From contig JANTQF010000098.1 of assembly GCA_032988165.1 (NCBI GenBank), positions 1 to 64,000 on the forward strand: a stretch of DNA of 64,000 nt, written 5' to 3'. Below, one piece after another: positions 20,563 through 33,884 of this stretch; the stretch's first letter is position 1, and each line of letters begins with the position of its first letter. Origin of the DNA: Emmonsiellopsis sp. PD_33 (taxonomy: Eukaryota > Ascomycota > Eurotiomycetes > Onygenales > Ajellomycetaceae). Below the pieces are notes generated by a model. The model saw only the letters and a list, made by a program, of their open reading frames with translations, made no database searches and was not told where the DNA came from. The position numbers were made by a program, and so were the translations under genes.

Positions 20563-23156
20563 GCTTATGCCCATGTTCCAACCAATCCAGTGGGGTTGGC
20601 TTTACCTTCTATCTATTCGCCAGCCAAGCGCTTGACAAGGAATACTGGATAAACCTCATTCGGAACGAAACCCGAAGCGTCTTTGGACCTATCCACCCAC
20701 CGCTTATATTCCAATAACCACCATATCTTGTCACAGTACCTGCGGACCATGCATTTCTGGCAAAATCTTTCGTTGGTTGGCCATGTACATGATTCTGGAA
20801 CTCCTATACCTGATTTATCTTTCGTCCTTCAACTCCATTTCTTAGGGGATATGTATACGTACAGCCGGCGACTAACTTTTTCTATTCTTATCCTTCTTGC
20901 CTTTAATCATTTTTATTTTCTTTTTTTGATATCTCGATTTGGATTTTTTACGACTCTACATCCCATAAATATGTACAGAGAGATATTTAAACCACCTTTT
21001 GACTTCTTTCTAACTTGTCGCGTTCTCCTTGCCGGCCCGTTGTCATCGTTATAGGTGGTGTCATCCAACTCGTTAATCTCTTCGAGAAACCTCCTATGGG
21101 ACGACGGGGCCGAGCACGCAGTAACGCGACACCCCTATACCCCACAAGCGCCATTTTTTTTTTGTTGTTTCTTTTAACAATGCCTTGTTTTCCTCGCTGC
21201 GTACAGAAAAATTGCAAAACACAGCCAGCCGAGTCAAGAGAAAGAAAACAAAAAAAATTGGAAGCTTTATAACTTTTCTTCTTCTTTCCTTCCACTATAT
21301 CTTTCCTTGGCTTATTATGTCTTCTTCACCTATTGATCCTATTTTATCTACCTTAACCTTACTTTACCTCCCTCACGCCATGTACTACTTACTCTCTACC
21401 GCTCTCCTCCTGGTCGCCCGTTACGGGCCACATGAAACAAAAAATTTTCCTTAATGTTTTGTGTCGTTTTTTTTTCATTTCTGTCAAACCCCCACCCATC
21501 CGTCCGTCTAAGCAGAAATAATACAATTATTTATTCGCTTACTTACCCGCCCGTCAAATGTGTCTGTCACACCGCGCGCATAACTAACTCCCCCATTTTC
21601 CTATCATATATCTCTATCTGTTTATGTGTTTCTGTTTAGTTTTAGTTTTGTTGAAAACCTCCCCTTTTCTTATTTTTTCTTTGGTTTTTTTAATGGATGC
21701 TTTTTTTTATGTCTTATAGTAAGTAACTTAGTATTATATCTACACCTAACTCCTGCCTGCCTCTTTCCCCCTATTGTTTGATGGTAGTCATTATACATGC
21801 ATGTGTGTGTGTGTACATATGTACCATGTGCTATCTATTTCTTCCCCTTGGTTAAGATAGGGGTATGCGCATGTGTGCATGTATGTATGTAGGACCCCCC
21901 TCCCTCCTCCTTCCATCAGTGGGGGAGACCTTATTAATATCCATTTCGCTTTTATTCCGCTTTTATGTGTTTGTTTGTGTCTGTGTCTGTGTAGTTTGGA
22001 TGCGGCGCGGAGAGCTGATGAACGGACTGGTTTGGTAGGTTGGTGGGTAGGTAAATAGGCGGGCAAGTAGGGTAGCGCGTAAAGCTTTCTTCTCGTAGCA
22101 GTTGTTGATATATTATTAGTAATGGATGGATGGATGGATGGATGGAGCTGGTGAGCCGGGGATTGGTGTATTTACGCAGGCGTTATGGAAAGGAGATGGG
22201 AGGGTGGAGAAAATCGGAGCTGAGTAACGCGTATGAGACATGATGCTCCAGCTGTGGCGGGACAAAACCGGATAGGAGATAGAGAGTTGGAGGGGGGGTG
22301 TTAGGAGGGAGTCAAGAATGGCTGAATGGAAGGGAAGCACTCTACAGGGTGAAGGGGGGAGGGCAACCGAATAAATAAAATATAAAAAAAAGAGCCCAAA
22401 GCCGGACTCGAACCAGCGCCCTCCCCCAACCACTCGCTTCCCAAAAGGGAAGCCCAAAACACCCTCCCTCCCCATTTCCTCTCTGTCTATGCGTCACACC
22501 GCGCTGTCCATGGCCTCACCAACCCCCCCAACGCGCCCACCCACCACAACTCCATCAAAAAAATCAAGACGAAAAAAAAAATTAACTACGCGGGGCGGGG
22601 GGGGGGGGGATGGACTTACCTACAAACTCGTCCAACAGTATGGATACACGGCGCCTCTCTCTGCCTTGCCCTATTGTAAAGGGGAGATTTGGCCTGACCG
22701 CATATCTCATACTAGCCGGCCAACAGACAGTGAGGGAATGATGAGGGGTTGCAAGGCTTAGTTTAAACCCCCTAACCACTAATCCACCGCGGGCCGTTTT
22801 GGATACAGGTACACCTTTTTCGGGGGGGTATATGGGATTATTTTGGGGTTGGGGGGGTGATGGATGGATGGAATGGATGGATAGGGGGGGTTTGATATCA
22901 TGTGACTTTGGGTTGGCGGACGCCAAGACAACTTGATCGAGCTCCGCTTACCGCTTGTTCTTCCTTCGACGGCGAAGCTGTCGCATAGCAATCAATACAG
23001 CTGAGGCCTACGAAGGGATTTATCGTCACCAGGGGCAAATTAGAAGCAGAGACCAGGCCGAAAATCCAACCTGCGGAATTACAATTGAACGAAACCCCCA
23101 TCTAAATCTCCTACGCCAAAAAAACACCCTCCCTGGCCTCCCCACACCCACCACCC
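20563..23156. other. Intergenic, MSB2 3' flank and AcpS promoter
   Basis: 2.6 kb without a supported gene. It contains T-rich tracts (20880–21720), a GT/ATGT microsatellite-like stretch near 21797–21890, a GGAT tetranucleotide repeat at 22122–22146, a 10-plus G run near 22597–22609, and a second GGAT-like repeat near 22857–22884. On the minus strand near 22380–22430 a tRNA-like B-box (GGTTCGAGTCC) is followed by T7, but no cloverleaf can be completed. Confidence 0.5.
22122..22146. repeat. (GGAT)n microsatellite
   Basis: About six uninterrupted copies of the tetranucleotide ATGG/GGAT. A related, interrupted array lies at about 22857–22884. Confidence 0.9.
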
Positions 23157-23666
23157 ATGAAACTCACACCCTTCCCCCTCCCCCTCAACATCGGCACAGA
23201 CCTCGTCCACCTCCCGCGAATCCACCGCTTAATCCACCGACGCGCCACAGGTCCCACCACCTACCTCCACCGCTTCATCCACCGCATCCTCTGCGAGCAA
23301 GAGCTGCACGATTTCCAGACGAAATTCTTCCCCCCGCACCGCCCCATCTCTCGACCATTCGCCGCAGCACCCGGCGGCAGCAAAAATGAAAATGGTGGGA
23401 TTGATAATAGCGCGGAGATAGCCAGGTGGCTGGCAGGTCGGTTTGCGGCGAAGGAGGCGGCGAGGAAGGCGGCGCCTGGGGGAGCGGCGGGGATTGGGTG
23501 GAAGGAGGTTATGGTGAGGGTTGATAGGGAGGGGAGTGAGGGGGAGGGCAGTAAGAGGCCGGAGATTGTGTATTTGAAGGATGGGGGGAGGAGGGGGGAG
23601 GTGGGGAGGTTGTCCATTTCGCATGATGGGGAGTATGTGGTTGCGACGGTTCTGGCGGCGGGTTGA
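23157..23666 (+). CDS. PPT2: Holo-[acyl-carrier-protein] synthase, AcpS-type phosphopantetheinyl transferase (169 aa)
   Basis: An intronless 169-residue frame carries the AcpS family motifs in order: NIGTDLVHLPRI near the N-terminus (Asp15 is the expected Mg2+ ligand), WLAGRFAAKEAARKA at about 91–105 (Glu101 in the position of the catalytic/metal-binding Glu), and the C-terminal LSISHDGEYVVATVLA. The enzyme moves 4'-phosphopantetheine from CoA to a Ser on an acyl carrier protein. In fungi the small AcpS-type enzyme normally serves the mitochondrial ACP (yeast Ppt2), while a larger Sfp-type enzyme serves synthases. It is longer than bacterial AcpS (about 120 aa) because of Gly/Ser/Glu-rich loops at about 70–90 and 110–145. 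No clear mitochondrial presequence is visible, so an upstream exon or non-canonical targeting is possible. The start chosen is the first ATG with the motif a normal distance away. Confidence 0.85.
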   Translation: MKLTPFPLPLNIGTDLVHLPRIHRLIHRRATGPTTYLHRFIHRILCEQELHDFQTKFFPPHRPISRPFAAAPGGSKNENGGIDNSAEIARWLAGRFAAKEAARKAAPGGAAGIGWKEVMVRVDREGSEGEGSKRPEIVYLKDGGRRGEVGRLSISHDGEYVVATVLAAG

Positions 23667-25373
23667 ACTCTTGTTTGCGTGGTGTGTGTGTGCCCGTTTT
23701 CATGGCATATATTTTGAACGAGGGATTCTTGCGAAGCCCATCCCCGCTGGGAGAGTGCCCTCTATCCCTTGTGACGTGCCTGTTCACTTCCGCCGGAGGG
23801 CTGGCTTATAGCTGGCTACGCTATTTGGCGCCGGCTCTACTGTTGGTGGTCGACTTGGATAACGGGTAGACGACTGCTGAGTGAGCACTACTTCCAGCTC
23901 CCTATTTACTTGGAAGATTCGGGGCCTTTCCTATGATTGTGGAACTTGAATTTCGGGCACCCTACTTCCATATTCCGGATATTCGAACCAACGTTGATTC
24001 CAAGCCTTCACAATGACCGAAGAGTTATCCAGGACCTCTGATATTGGACCTGAGGTTCACGTCGCCGTCAACACCCCTAGGGATCAATACTGGAAACGGG
24101 AGGTTTTGGAAAGCATCGACCAAGGAAATTAACCCTAAAAAACACGAAATAACTATGGTCTTACCGTGATTTCACCGTACTGCTAGAAGTTGGGGGTTTC
24201 TTCCTGTTCCTCGAACGTTTAAGCTTTCTGGTTTGGGATTCCCCGAAAGACAACGATTTCTGGGAAGGCGATATATTACAAGCTCAAGCATACATATCTC
24301 AATATACCCTGCTTGGCTTGCGGATTTGCAGTCTCTGTGATATGCAAATGTTCGAATCATATGAGACGAATGGAATGATGGTGGAGTGGAATCCAGACGT
24401 TATATTTGATGAATGCAGGAGAAATAATGAAAATCCATCTTCTCAGGTGCCGTTTTGGTGCTACAACCACTTCCTCTATGCCTAGTTCCCGTTCTCCGTA
24501 GCCACTTAAATAGATATAATGCTCTAGAGATTCAACATAAGAGCTTGATATATCTTTCAAACCCCCTGAGTTTAAGGGATGGACCCGACCTGAGAGCTAA
24601 TTGCCTCTTTGGGTAAGTCTAGGCCATGGTCACGTGACAGTCGGCACTTCTGATTCGCCAACCTGTGACTTGAACACAGGTCACACTGGAAGAATGGTTT
24701 TTCCATCGCGACGCAGGAATAATTTGTGCAGGAGCTGGGGGCGACTGTAACTACTCCGTCAGACAATTACCTTGCAGGAAACAGGCACTGGAGGGGGGGA
24801 GTGCTTCCCAAAGTACCACAGCTCCTTGTTTGTTGCCAACCTCCTATCACCATCATCATCAATGACGGCTACTATCAAGAGGCGAAATCTATTCTGTGGC
24901 TTTCCACATTCCTACAAATAAACTTCTACAGCCTATCAGAACTTGAATTTAGCCCCTCTTTTTACCCCGGCTGTCGCGCTGGTGGGATAGGGTTTTTCTT
25001 CTTTCTACCTAATTTGTCCTAGAGCTCGCAGTAAGGGACCGCTGGTTTAGGTACGTGAATTCAATGGCCCATCCGACGCTTCTGCTCCTTGTTGGGTGCG
25101 TATTCTTCTTCTGGATGCATTTGCTCCCCCATCGCAATGGATGCCGCGTCTCGCCCTTTTTGGGGAGCTTACGGCGGATATATTCAAACGTAACATACTT
25201 CGCCTGGCTCCTAGGGGACCACAAGAACACCACGTATAAGCAGCTGTTTGGAGCATCAGGGCTGACCTGCTGACAGTATCTCGACCATTCTTCTCCGTCT
25301 CTGTGACGCTTGGGACCATCCCATCCTAAACCCATTCACCACGATCAAGAGTAAAACAATATCAGAATTCACG
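23667..25373. other. Intergenic between AcpS and histidinol-phosphatase genes
   Basis: A TCACGTGA palindrome (Cbf1-type E-box) sits at 24630–24637. An ATG at 24013 opens a 39-codon frame (MTEELSRTSDIGPEVHVAVN, ending TAA 24130–24132) that looks protein-like but has no recognisable relative and may be a remnant. No other gene is supported. Confidence 0.45.
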
Positions 25374-26514
25374 ATGCCGTTTTCCCATCACAGCCATTCT
25401 GGCCAATTCTGCGAGGGCCACGCAAAGGACCAGCTGGAGCGGATCGTTCAGACCGCGATAGCCAAAAAAATGCGCGTCTTCGCCGTCACTGAACACATGC
25501 CAAGAGAGGAACAGGACTTTTATCCAGAGGAAGTGAGTTATCTAGGGCGAATGCCCCATGCCCACGTGTTATGGCCTCGAGGAAGTAATTGACGATGGGC
25601 GCGTTTTTTTATCAAAAATCTAACTAGTGGTAAAAGATCGAGGCAAATGCGACAGAGGCGGGTGCGTTCGAAAACGAAGCCGCATACTTCAAGGAAGCGC
25701 AGCGGCTGCGCGAAAAGTATAAAGCGCAGATAAACATCCCAATTGGCTTCGAGTGTGACTGGATCCGACCATCTTCGTTGACGTGGATCAATAACTCATT
25801 GGCACGGTTTCCATTCGATTTCTTCATCGGTTCGGTCCACCATGTCCACACCGTGCCAATCGATTTCGACTCGCCCTTTTATCACAAAGCAAGGGATATT
25901 GCTGGCGGGACGGACGAGAAGCTATTTGAGGACTATTTCGATGCGCAGTTTGCCATGCTTCAAGCGCTGAAGCCACCCGTCGTTGGCCATTTCGATCTAA
26001 TCCGCCTGAAGAGTGACGATCCGGAAAGAAGCTTTCAACAGTGGCCGGCAGTCTGGGACAAAATCTTGAGAAATTTGGATTATGTGGCAGAATATGGGGG
26101 GATGCTCGAGCTCAACTCGGCCAGTTTGAGGAAGGGGATGAGCGAGCCGTACCCGAAGGGCGAAATCTGCAAGGTAGAGTTCAAAACTTCGATGTTTTTT
26201 GCGCCATGAGGAAGACAATGCGATTGATTGAATGCTGACAAACAAAAAAAATATTCGTTCAGGAATTTCTTGCCAGAAATGGACGGTTCTGTGTGTCGGA
26301 TGACAGCCACGGCGTCGACCAGGTTGCATTAAACTACCATCGGGTTCTTGAATTCATCGAGAAAGTCGGCATTTCCACACTGCACTACCTTGAGTACTGC
26401 GAAGATCCGTCAATGACAAGCCGTTTCGATCAAAGGTTCCCTCGCACACAAGTGGGTTCAGTCAGTCTTACCGACCTGAAGCAGCTACCGTTCTACACAA
26501 CAGCAGAACTCTAG
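25374..26514 (+). CDS. HIS2: Histidinol-phosphatase, PHP family (315 aa, three exons)
   Basis: Exons 25374–25532, 25637–26173 and 26263–26514 join in frame to 315 residues. Intron 1 has donor GTGAGT and a CTAAC branch point; intron 2 has donor GTAGAG, branch GCTGAC and acceptor TTCAG. PHP-domain metal ligands are visible: HHSHSGQF near the start, TEHMPRE at about 39–45, IGFECDWIRP, GSVHHVHT, VGHFDLIRLKSDDPE and CVSDDSHGVDQVALNY. The enzyme hydrolyses L-histidinol phosphate to histidinol, the penultimate stage of histidine synthesis, in the cytosol. Length agrees with yeast His2 (about 335 aa). I saw no TGACTCA site of the general amino-acid control factor in the near promoter. Confidence 0.92.
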
Positions 26515-29500
26515 GACGAAACAACGAAGCACTTCTTCTCTTTTTTTTTTACACCGTCCGACAGAATACAGCATACGCCAATTCTAGCGCGTCTCGATAT
26601 ACTCTAGAACAAAGAGATCCGTCGTCCTGGGTTGTGGAACGCGTTGATATTCGCCCACGTCCGGCTTCAAGCTTAAGGACGAGTTCCAACAATCAATCAC
26701 TTGGTCAAAACGGGCATATAACTACTACAGCTCTATTTAATGATTTTATGGCTACCCGCATGTAGCGCAGAAAATGACATGCCGTTTAACTAGTGAAATT
26801 CTCCGTTGAACGGGCGGCATGCATCTCTCCACCCGGATTTGACCCAGCATGAAGTGTGCGCTAGCTTTTTTTTCTTTCCTTTTTTTTTCTTTTTGTTTTC
26901 TTATTTGCTTGTCGTTGCACGAATGGGCTCACCGGCTCCAAAAATAACAAATGCTACGGGTTCTTTTGTGTGCAACGGCCTGGCGTGGGATTGGGCATAC
27001 ATGATACAGGGCGGGACAAATCATCCTCTCCGAAATAGACACACGGCAGCAATCAAAGAACTTTACGAAGCACGAAACGGGAGGAAATAGGAAATAATAA
27101 AAATCTTTATTAAGCTTTAACTCCCTAAAGCTACTCTCTATGACCTTCTTCCGCAACACAGTCCCATCCCTTGTGCTTCTAGCTAAAAAAAAAAAAAAAA
27201 AAAATGAAGACCTCATAACCCAACATTTTATGATTCCCCGCATGCATTCATGCCCCATCCACCTAACTCATTCATCCAACTTATTAGAATCATGCCCGCA
27301 TAATACATCCAAACACACACCCACCTGACTGGCCTCAGCCCAACCAGCGCCTAGCAAACCACCACCCATTTTCCCATCTCAGACCTCAGCCCAACCCAAA
27401 CTCCGGAAGCGGGATCTCGCTCACTATTAAATATTATGCAGTGGCCCTTTCAACCCCCTTTTACCTACTGGTCCCTCCCCAACGATAGACAGTGGACCTA
27501 CCTCTCCCCATTCACGAAATATGATTACCCATTTGCCCTATCGCGTCTTGATTGAGGGGTGGAATTATGTGTAACTAGATACTACTAACTGGAGCCCCGC
27601 ACCCTATCCATACTGCCCCGATAGACAGTTATGTAGTTACCTAAGGTAAGCGGGACGTGCGCAGGGAGAACTCAACCGTTTTTTCCCTACCTAACTACCT
27701 ACCTAGCCATGCAGTACGCACAATGTGTCATGTAGGGTATAAAAGTAACGCTTGGGTGCAGATTTCACATACGGGTGCTGCATTAGTGTAGTGTAGGTGG
27801 AGGATGTAGGATGGAGTTGTGTATGCAGTGCGGATGAGGTGTTTTTTGGAGAACAATAGTAGGATGGATTAGTTAGTCAGTTAATAGATTGCAGGGAGGG
27901 GGGATGAGACCGTTTTTTTGCCTGGTCGTCGAGGAGGTTAAACTAGATAACTACTCTTTGGCTGCTTGGCTTTTACGCTGTTGGGAGCAGAAGTAGAATG
28001 TTAAGTTCATTGATCCTCAATATCAATCAAATTTCCATACATAGTTACATGCACCTAGTTACCTCTCTTCTTCTCAGGTCCCGAATCACTTCGAAATACC
28101 TCATAACGCGAACGCACACATACACCCAAAGTCACATAAGCCTAGAAAGCCAACAGCCTCGGCGAACCCTTCCACCGTCGCCTTGCAACCAACATATATG
28201 TACACACGTACATATGATACCCACTTGCCGCCAGTTAGTAGTAACTCAGTATACTTGTTGGATCCATACATCTCTCTCCAAATTCCAAGTATCTCCACAA
28301 TATTATCCGGCCGGATTCTCTTCCGCTGCACGTACTACTAGCTACCATTCAGGCGGGTTGGCTAATTGGAGCCAGCTCGCGAACCGATGGGAGTGGGTAG
28401 TTGGCAGATTGACGAGGTGAGGGGACGGATATTTGTGGGCCGGTTGGGGAGGGCCTGGAGGGGGGAGGTTATCTCGAGAGGATGTTTGACTGGGAATGAG
28501 GGGAGGGTTGGAGGGTGGCGGTGTTGGCTGTGTGTTATTTTCTATCTGTCCATCCTCCTCCCCCCCTGAATTAACTAGTTTATCTGCTTTTCTTTCCTTC
28601 CTCTTATCGTTTTTCTATGTACGGAGTAGTTGGTTTTGAGTAGGGTGGAACTATCGAGTTACCTATATCCATACATGTATGTACATAGTCCCTGTCTCCG
28701 CACGGAGCGCGCCCGAGACATACATACATAGATAGATAGATGCAACACCTGGATTCCATGCCATGCCATGTCATGTCATGTAATGTCCGAACGGTTTGGA
28801 AAACTGCCTAGGCTTAGGCCTGCAGTTACCCTGCATTTGGAATTAGGGAGAGGGGTTCTGTTAAGAAACGAACCCCAAGCAACATGTGTTCTTCCTTTCC
28901 ACCGGGTAGTACAGCAAACCCATATCCATAGCTGTTGCTCCCCTTACCTATGAATGAATTGAAATGCTGAAAGCAAAGAGTAGCCTGCTTGAAAATCCGG
29001 TCTGTCCTCGATGCACCCACCATTCCGGCAACTTTTTTTTTCTCGTGGGTGGGAAATTGGGACCATTTAGAGGGACAAGGGAGGGTAAATATAGAAAGAT
29101 ACATAGATAGGTACTGTCCACTTCTGGGCAAGCGTGTGGCCGTTAGCTTCAACGTTTTAAATATGTGATGCCCCTGAATGCATACGGCCAGAGGCAGAGG
29201 CGGGAGGGATTGTAATACCCTAACATTAGGAGCAAGAAAGTAAGGCCACGTTCCATATTCTGCGAAGTTACACGGCAGTGTTGGTTATTTGTTGGTTTCA
29301 CGATGCGTGAATCATCATTCTTAACAGCCGCTGAAACAGTCGCGGACTCGCGGTTGTTCCACGATGCTTTTTTCCGGTGGACAAGTTTGATACTAGCTAA
29401 TAGTTACCATAAAAGGGGAGTTTCAGTTGGGTGTTGTGTCTGAACGGCGGGCAAGGAGAAGGTACACAGAACATATATTCCGCCAAAATGATGTATATTT

Positions 29501-32500
29501 GCCTCCATAGTGTCTGAAGCGTTGAATAGTTACAGAATGGGATTTTGTGGGTGGATGTTGAAGGAATGTTTGGGACAGTTTTTTAAGGTTTGCTGGTTCG
29601 ATGTTTAAGCTTAAAAGCTAAACGAAAGGTCAACCAAGGGTTGCTTAGTCAGTCACCCTTGATCGACTCTCTAAGAGGAGCAAAGAAGATGTAGCTTGTT
29701 CATGGCGTGGTTATGTGATTAGCAAAATTTATGAATAGCATCAAGAGAGAGACGAGGAAGAAAGAACGAAATGGGAAGAATGATCCACCGAAAAACAGTT
29801 TCTGATCTCCAGAATGTCTCAGCCCAGCGGTTACTAGTAGTTATTGCACTAGTTAACTATGACCCGCAATCGAGTGAAGCAGTGCCTCAATAGAAAAGGA
29901 CGAGGAGGAGGAGGATGATGGAAAGAAACAGGGTCGGATAAAAGGGAACAGCTCACTTCCCCATCGTCAACATTGTGCATCTACAAGTTTAGCCAGCAGA
30001 TCCCCCACCTGGAACTATGTAACCACGCTTCCAGGGAAGCCAGGAAACCCCAACGGGAACTTCCGTTCCCTTCTAGACGAATAATAATATTTAACATATC
30101 TGCTCTCCAAATTTTGCACCAGACTCTCGTGAAAAGCCTAACTAGCAGACTAGTGACAGCCTAACAGGACAGTATCACAGGAATTGGATTTGTTTCTAGG
30201 CATTACTATTTTCTTCTGGTAACATATGAGATCCCTCCGGGGAATGAGGGCGCATATTTCCGTGCTAGTGAGCAGTGGATGTGGATGTGTGTGTGGAGTC
30301 ATTCTAGGGGCATTTGAGGGAGAAGGCTGAAAGGATCAAGCTAATCAGGGAGGGAGGGGAATATGGGAGGGAGGGGCAAACTGGAATGTGATATTGTCAG
30401 AAGGGCGTTATTTTTATGGAAGGGATGTAAAGGGGGAAACGGGGTGGGCTATCTCTCTGATGATGGTCTATCCTCCCGTGGAGATATGTTGATGGGGATG
30501 AAGTTATTACTATCTAGGCCCCTAGGGGAAATGTGATCCTGTATGGCAATGTTTACAATCCCACCGTCTCTTCTGATGCCTAGGTTTTCATCCTCGTAAG
30601 CCGATGACAGGGCGCGAGGCTGAAGTGGAGCAGTACGGAGCTTTGAATCCGCATCTATGAGGCCTTTTAATCAACAACTTCTTCTCCTCTCCTTCGTGAT
30701 AGTAGGAATGCACAGACTGCAGAGTCGAGAATCTAGATCGCCCGCCATAGCGCTCACTCGAACATCTCTAACATCAGCACGAAGGGTCAGTGCGTGATAA
30801 ATAAACTGACGGACTGCAAGATAGATTTCATACGCAAGGAAAACTGCACGGCCACCTGTCAACATTTTGCTTTTTATTGTAGATTAAAAGGCTACAGGAC
30901 GGGAACGTTGTCCAGCCGCTTATCTCGTTACTGATACCTGCACATTGGCTTGTGGCAGACAGTCTTCATGGATGAGATGCAGATCGTGGATCGACAGGGA
31001 AAATCGAGGCTTGATATGGTTCTTGTGCAGCTTGAGCCTTGTCAGCTCATCTATGTTTTGGGAGTCAGTTATGCTTTTGCAATGCAGTTTCGGTGCGAAT
31101 CATATCCGTAATCCAGGCTTGTACTCGTAAGGCCCCCAAAAGAAACGAAGTTTAAGTTCAGACCACGTCAAGCCTCATGATCGAAGCAATTCGAATTCCG
31201 CTGAGCTGAGCAAGGGAAATCCCCGATGTCCCGAATTTCGCTCACGGAAACATGGTCGATGTGAATGGGGATTTGTAGCCCGTCAACGTCTTCGCCCAGC
31301 AACCAACAAGGTGAACCACAACAGACGGGCGCCTGGATGCGTGAGAAACCCATGTGTTGGACTAGTTAGTGTTCGTCATTAGGATGCACGTCAAAATTGA
31401 AGTTACAGGTCACCAACCACAAACACTTTTTCAATATCAGATTCGAGCATCCAAAACAGACCCAATCCGTTCGATGTAACATGGGGCAGGACGCAGAAAT
31501 GGCTTGTGGATGGCAGCCAGGAGGTAACTATCCCTTCTCCGCTTAGGGACAGATTAAAAACAAACAGTTGCTGTATTTTAGGCGGCTCTGGCGATATTCA
31601 AGATCGCGCAACAACATGGAGCGTAACATCGATGCGAAAGACTGGCAACTTGGCGCTTTGATTGGGGACCATCCATATGGACGAACGAATGATCGATCGG
31701 AATCGCCTTCTGCTCGACAAGGGGCGAAAATAATCATTTGGCCCCCCCTCCTAAGGCGGCTGCCAGTGGGAGACAAAGCCGATTGTGAGGAAGCATCACC
31801 ATTAGCCAGTGCGGACATATCAGCAGATACGAGCAGATCAGTCAGACTCAAAAACAGAACAGCGATGGGGGGCAATAATAATTATGGATCCTGTTGCATC
31901 TGTTGGATCTAGATATCGAATGGCGAGACAAAGACGCCAACCTTCACCACCAGCCCCAAATACATCACGGCCCTAGACCCTAAATCCCGGACTCTAGCCA
32001 AGGCCGCGATTGCCTGATAATTCTGTCTGGACTGCGAAATCAAAAAGAGGATCCGGCGATCATTCTATTCCTGGAGGGGAGAGGATCCGGTGGGCGGCGG
32101 CGCTTTGATAACTGTCAAGTCGAAGCTGTTTCGTTCGAGGGATATTCAGGCTGAACACATGCGGAGCCACAGTCTGACAATATTCTCGTCCTGGAGACAA
32201 GGCATGGTCCGATTGCATAGAAAACAGTGCGCTTTGGCCCGAGTTTTCAAGCCGTGCCTAGAACCCCTTTCGGGGAAGTTGAAGATGAAGAGAGGGGCGT
32301 CTGTCCTGTCAAGTGTCCGGTTACTATTGGACTATACTACGGCTATCTCCCTACTGGCAGGGAGACATTCCCGCCCATACAGCTGAAGTAGCCCGCGACA
32401 CCCATATACAACCAACATACATCGCAGATTAATAACACGAACAGCTCGGGAACACGCTTGCTCGAGCCTAACCAACCAGCGGCGGGGGGTGATGGGTTAG

Positions 32501-33884
32501 CCGTGCAAGCATGGGATACTGTCTTAGCGATGGCGTTTCGCCGGAGAATCAGGGACAGGGTCGCAGCGATGAGAGATGCGGACAGGGATGCGAAGGGGGT
32601 GGATTACGTAGGCAGGGACGGTGTGTGGACTGGGCTGAACCATCCAACCAACCAACTCCATTAGTTAACTAACTCAACATCCGGATATACATAACAGCCC
32701 TCATATCGATGGTGATGCCCGTCTGCAACAGAGCATTCCGCTGCTACCACCGGGCCCTGGATACTGCCGGAAGAGCCCCAGCATTCCCGTCCTTGGAATC
32801 ACCCACTGCAGCTCTCTCCAGAATGCTTCAAGTTCCTGTGAGTCGATACTCGCCGCCGGCCAAGCACCCTGGCTCCAGCACGAAAATTGCCGATTCTTTG
32901 ACGAATCCCTGAAGAGCGCCTGAGGGAGGGGTCGAACAATCTAGACACGCTCTAGACCGTTGGGGCGGACGGCCCTAGTCTGCCTGGCTGCCAGCCATGA
33001 CCTGGCGTTCTCTAACCTGTGGCGCTCGATCAAATGCACGCTTGCGCCAAACCCCGTCCGTTGGATTTAAGGGTGGCAGGCTGTCTGCAGAGCTTGGTCT
33101 TCGCCAGGACGCCGCCATGCATGGCGAGCCCCTATTGGAGGGTCTAGCTCTCAAGCGCAGCACCTGGAGGCTCCGATGGCAGCATTTTGACTCGACCACT
33201 GCGCATCTTGGAGGGGTTAAGAGCGCGATATCTTTGCGATGATTGACTAAATTTCAACGCGCCCTCTGCGGTGGATTGCGTTCGGAAGCCACTGATAATC
33301 CAACCCGTGGGTGCCCCCAAATTCTGATGTGCTTCCGAAGTATGATTCAGGGATGCTCCCTCAAGAGGTGCTACGTTGAAAAAATATTACATGTGTGATG
33401 TGGCATGCTGCGGCGGAATGGGTTGAGCTTGTTCTCCAATCGTGAGACGAGAAATGATTTATTTCTATCTTTCATCTGCTCTCCCATAACGGGTTTCTCC
33501 TGCTCACCTACGCTTCTCCGTTTCGTTGCATATTCTTCTGGTGGCACTTTTATGCTTTTTGTCTCATTCTTTATCACTATCTCCTTGGGACTTCTCCGGA
33601 TCGAATTACACCCCTCGATTCTGCCCCACTCTCAGCCATTGAAACCAAATATATAGTGCATCCGCTCCCCTCAATTCCGTCTAGCATAGACCCAAAGCTC
33701 GTTGGCATCTAACCTTGTCCAGCTTCCAATCTTTTGAAATATTCAAGAGCTTTGTCGAACACTCGTTTATTTCCTCTTCACCAAGCGTCCTAGATTTTCC
33801 AGAGCGCCGCCCGTTTATTTAGCGCCAAGCTTAACTCCCCGCTTTGAATTGCTTTCGAACATCTATCTCCACGCGTCGATCGAT
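26515..33884. other. 7.4-kb stretch with no supported gene
   Basis: No frame here shows family motifs or a convincing exon chain. Short overlapping frames (for example 27998–28420, 31543–31912, 32458–32664, 33405–33656) have skewed composition. Visible structure includes a 20-A run (27185–27204), CATG-type repeats (28757–28783), and ACAT/AGAT tetranucleotides (28720–28741). The DNA is not AT-rich or CpG-depleted like the transposon islands. A long non-coding transcript or a fast-evolving gene with many introns cannot be excluded. Confidence 0.45.

Noticed and set aside
18632..20574. Long antisense and alternative-frame ORFs over MSB2 (up to 234 aa).
   Set aside because: They mirror the low-complexity Ser/Thr/Pro codons of MSB2.
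22740..22810. Minus-strand GGTGGATTAGTGGTTAGG resembling a tRNA D arm.
   Set aside because: No matching B-box or T arm follows, and the stems do not pair.
27185..27204. Run of 20 A, considered as a LINE or retroposed-gene tail.
   Set aside because: No upstream reverse-transcriptase remnant or flanking target duplication was found.
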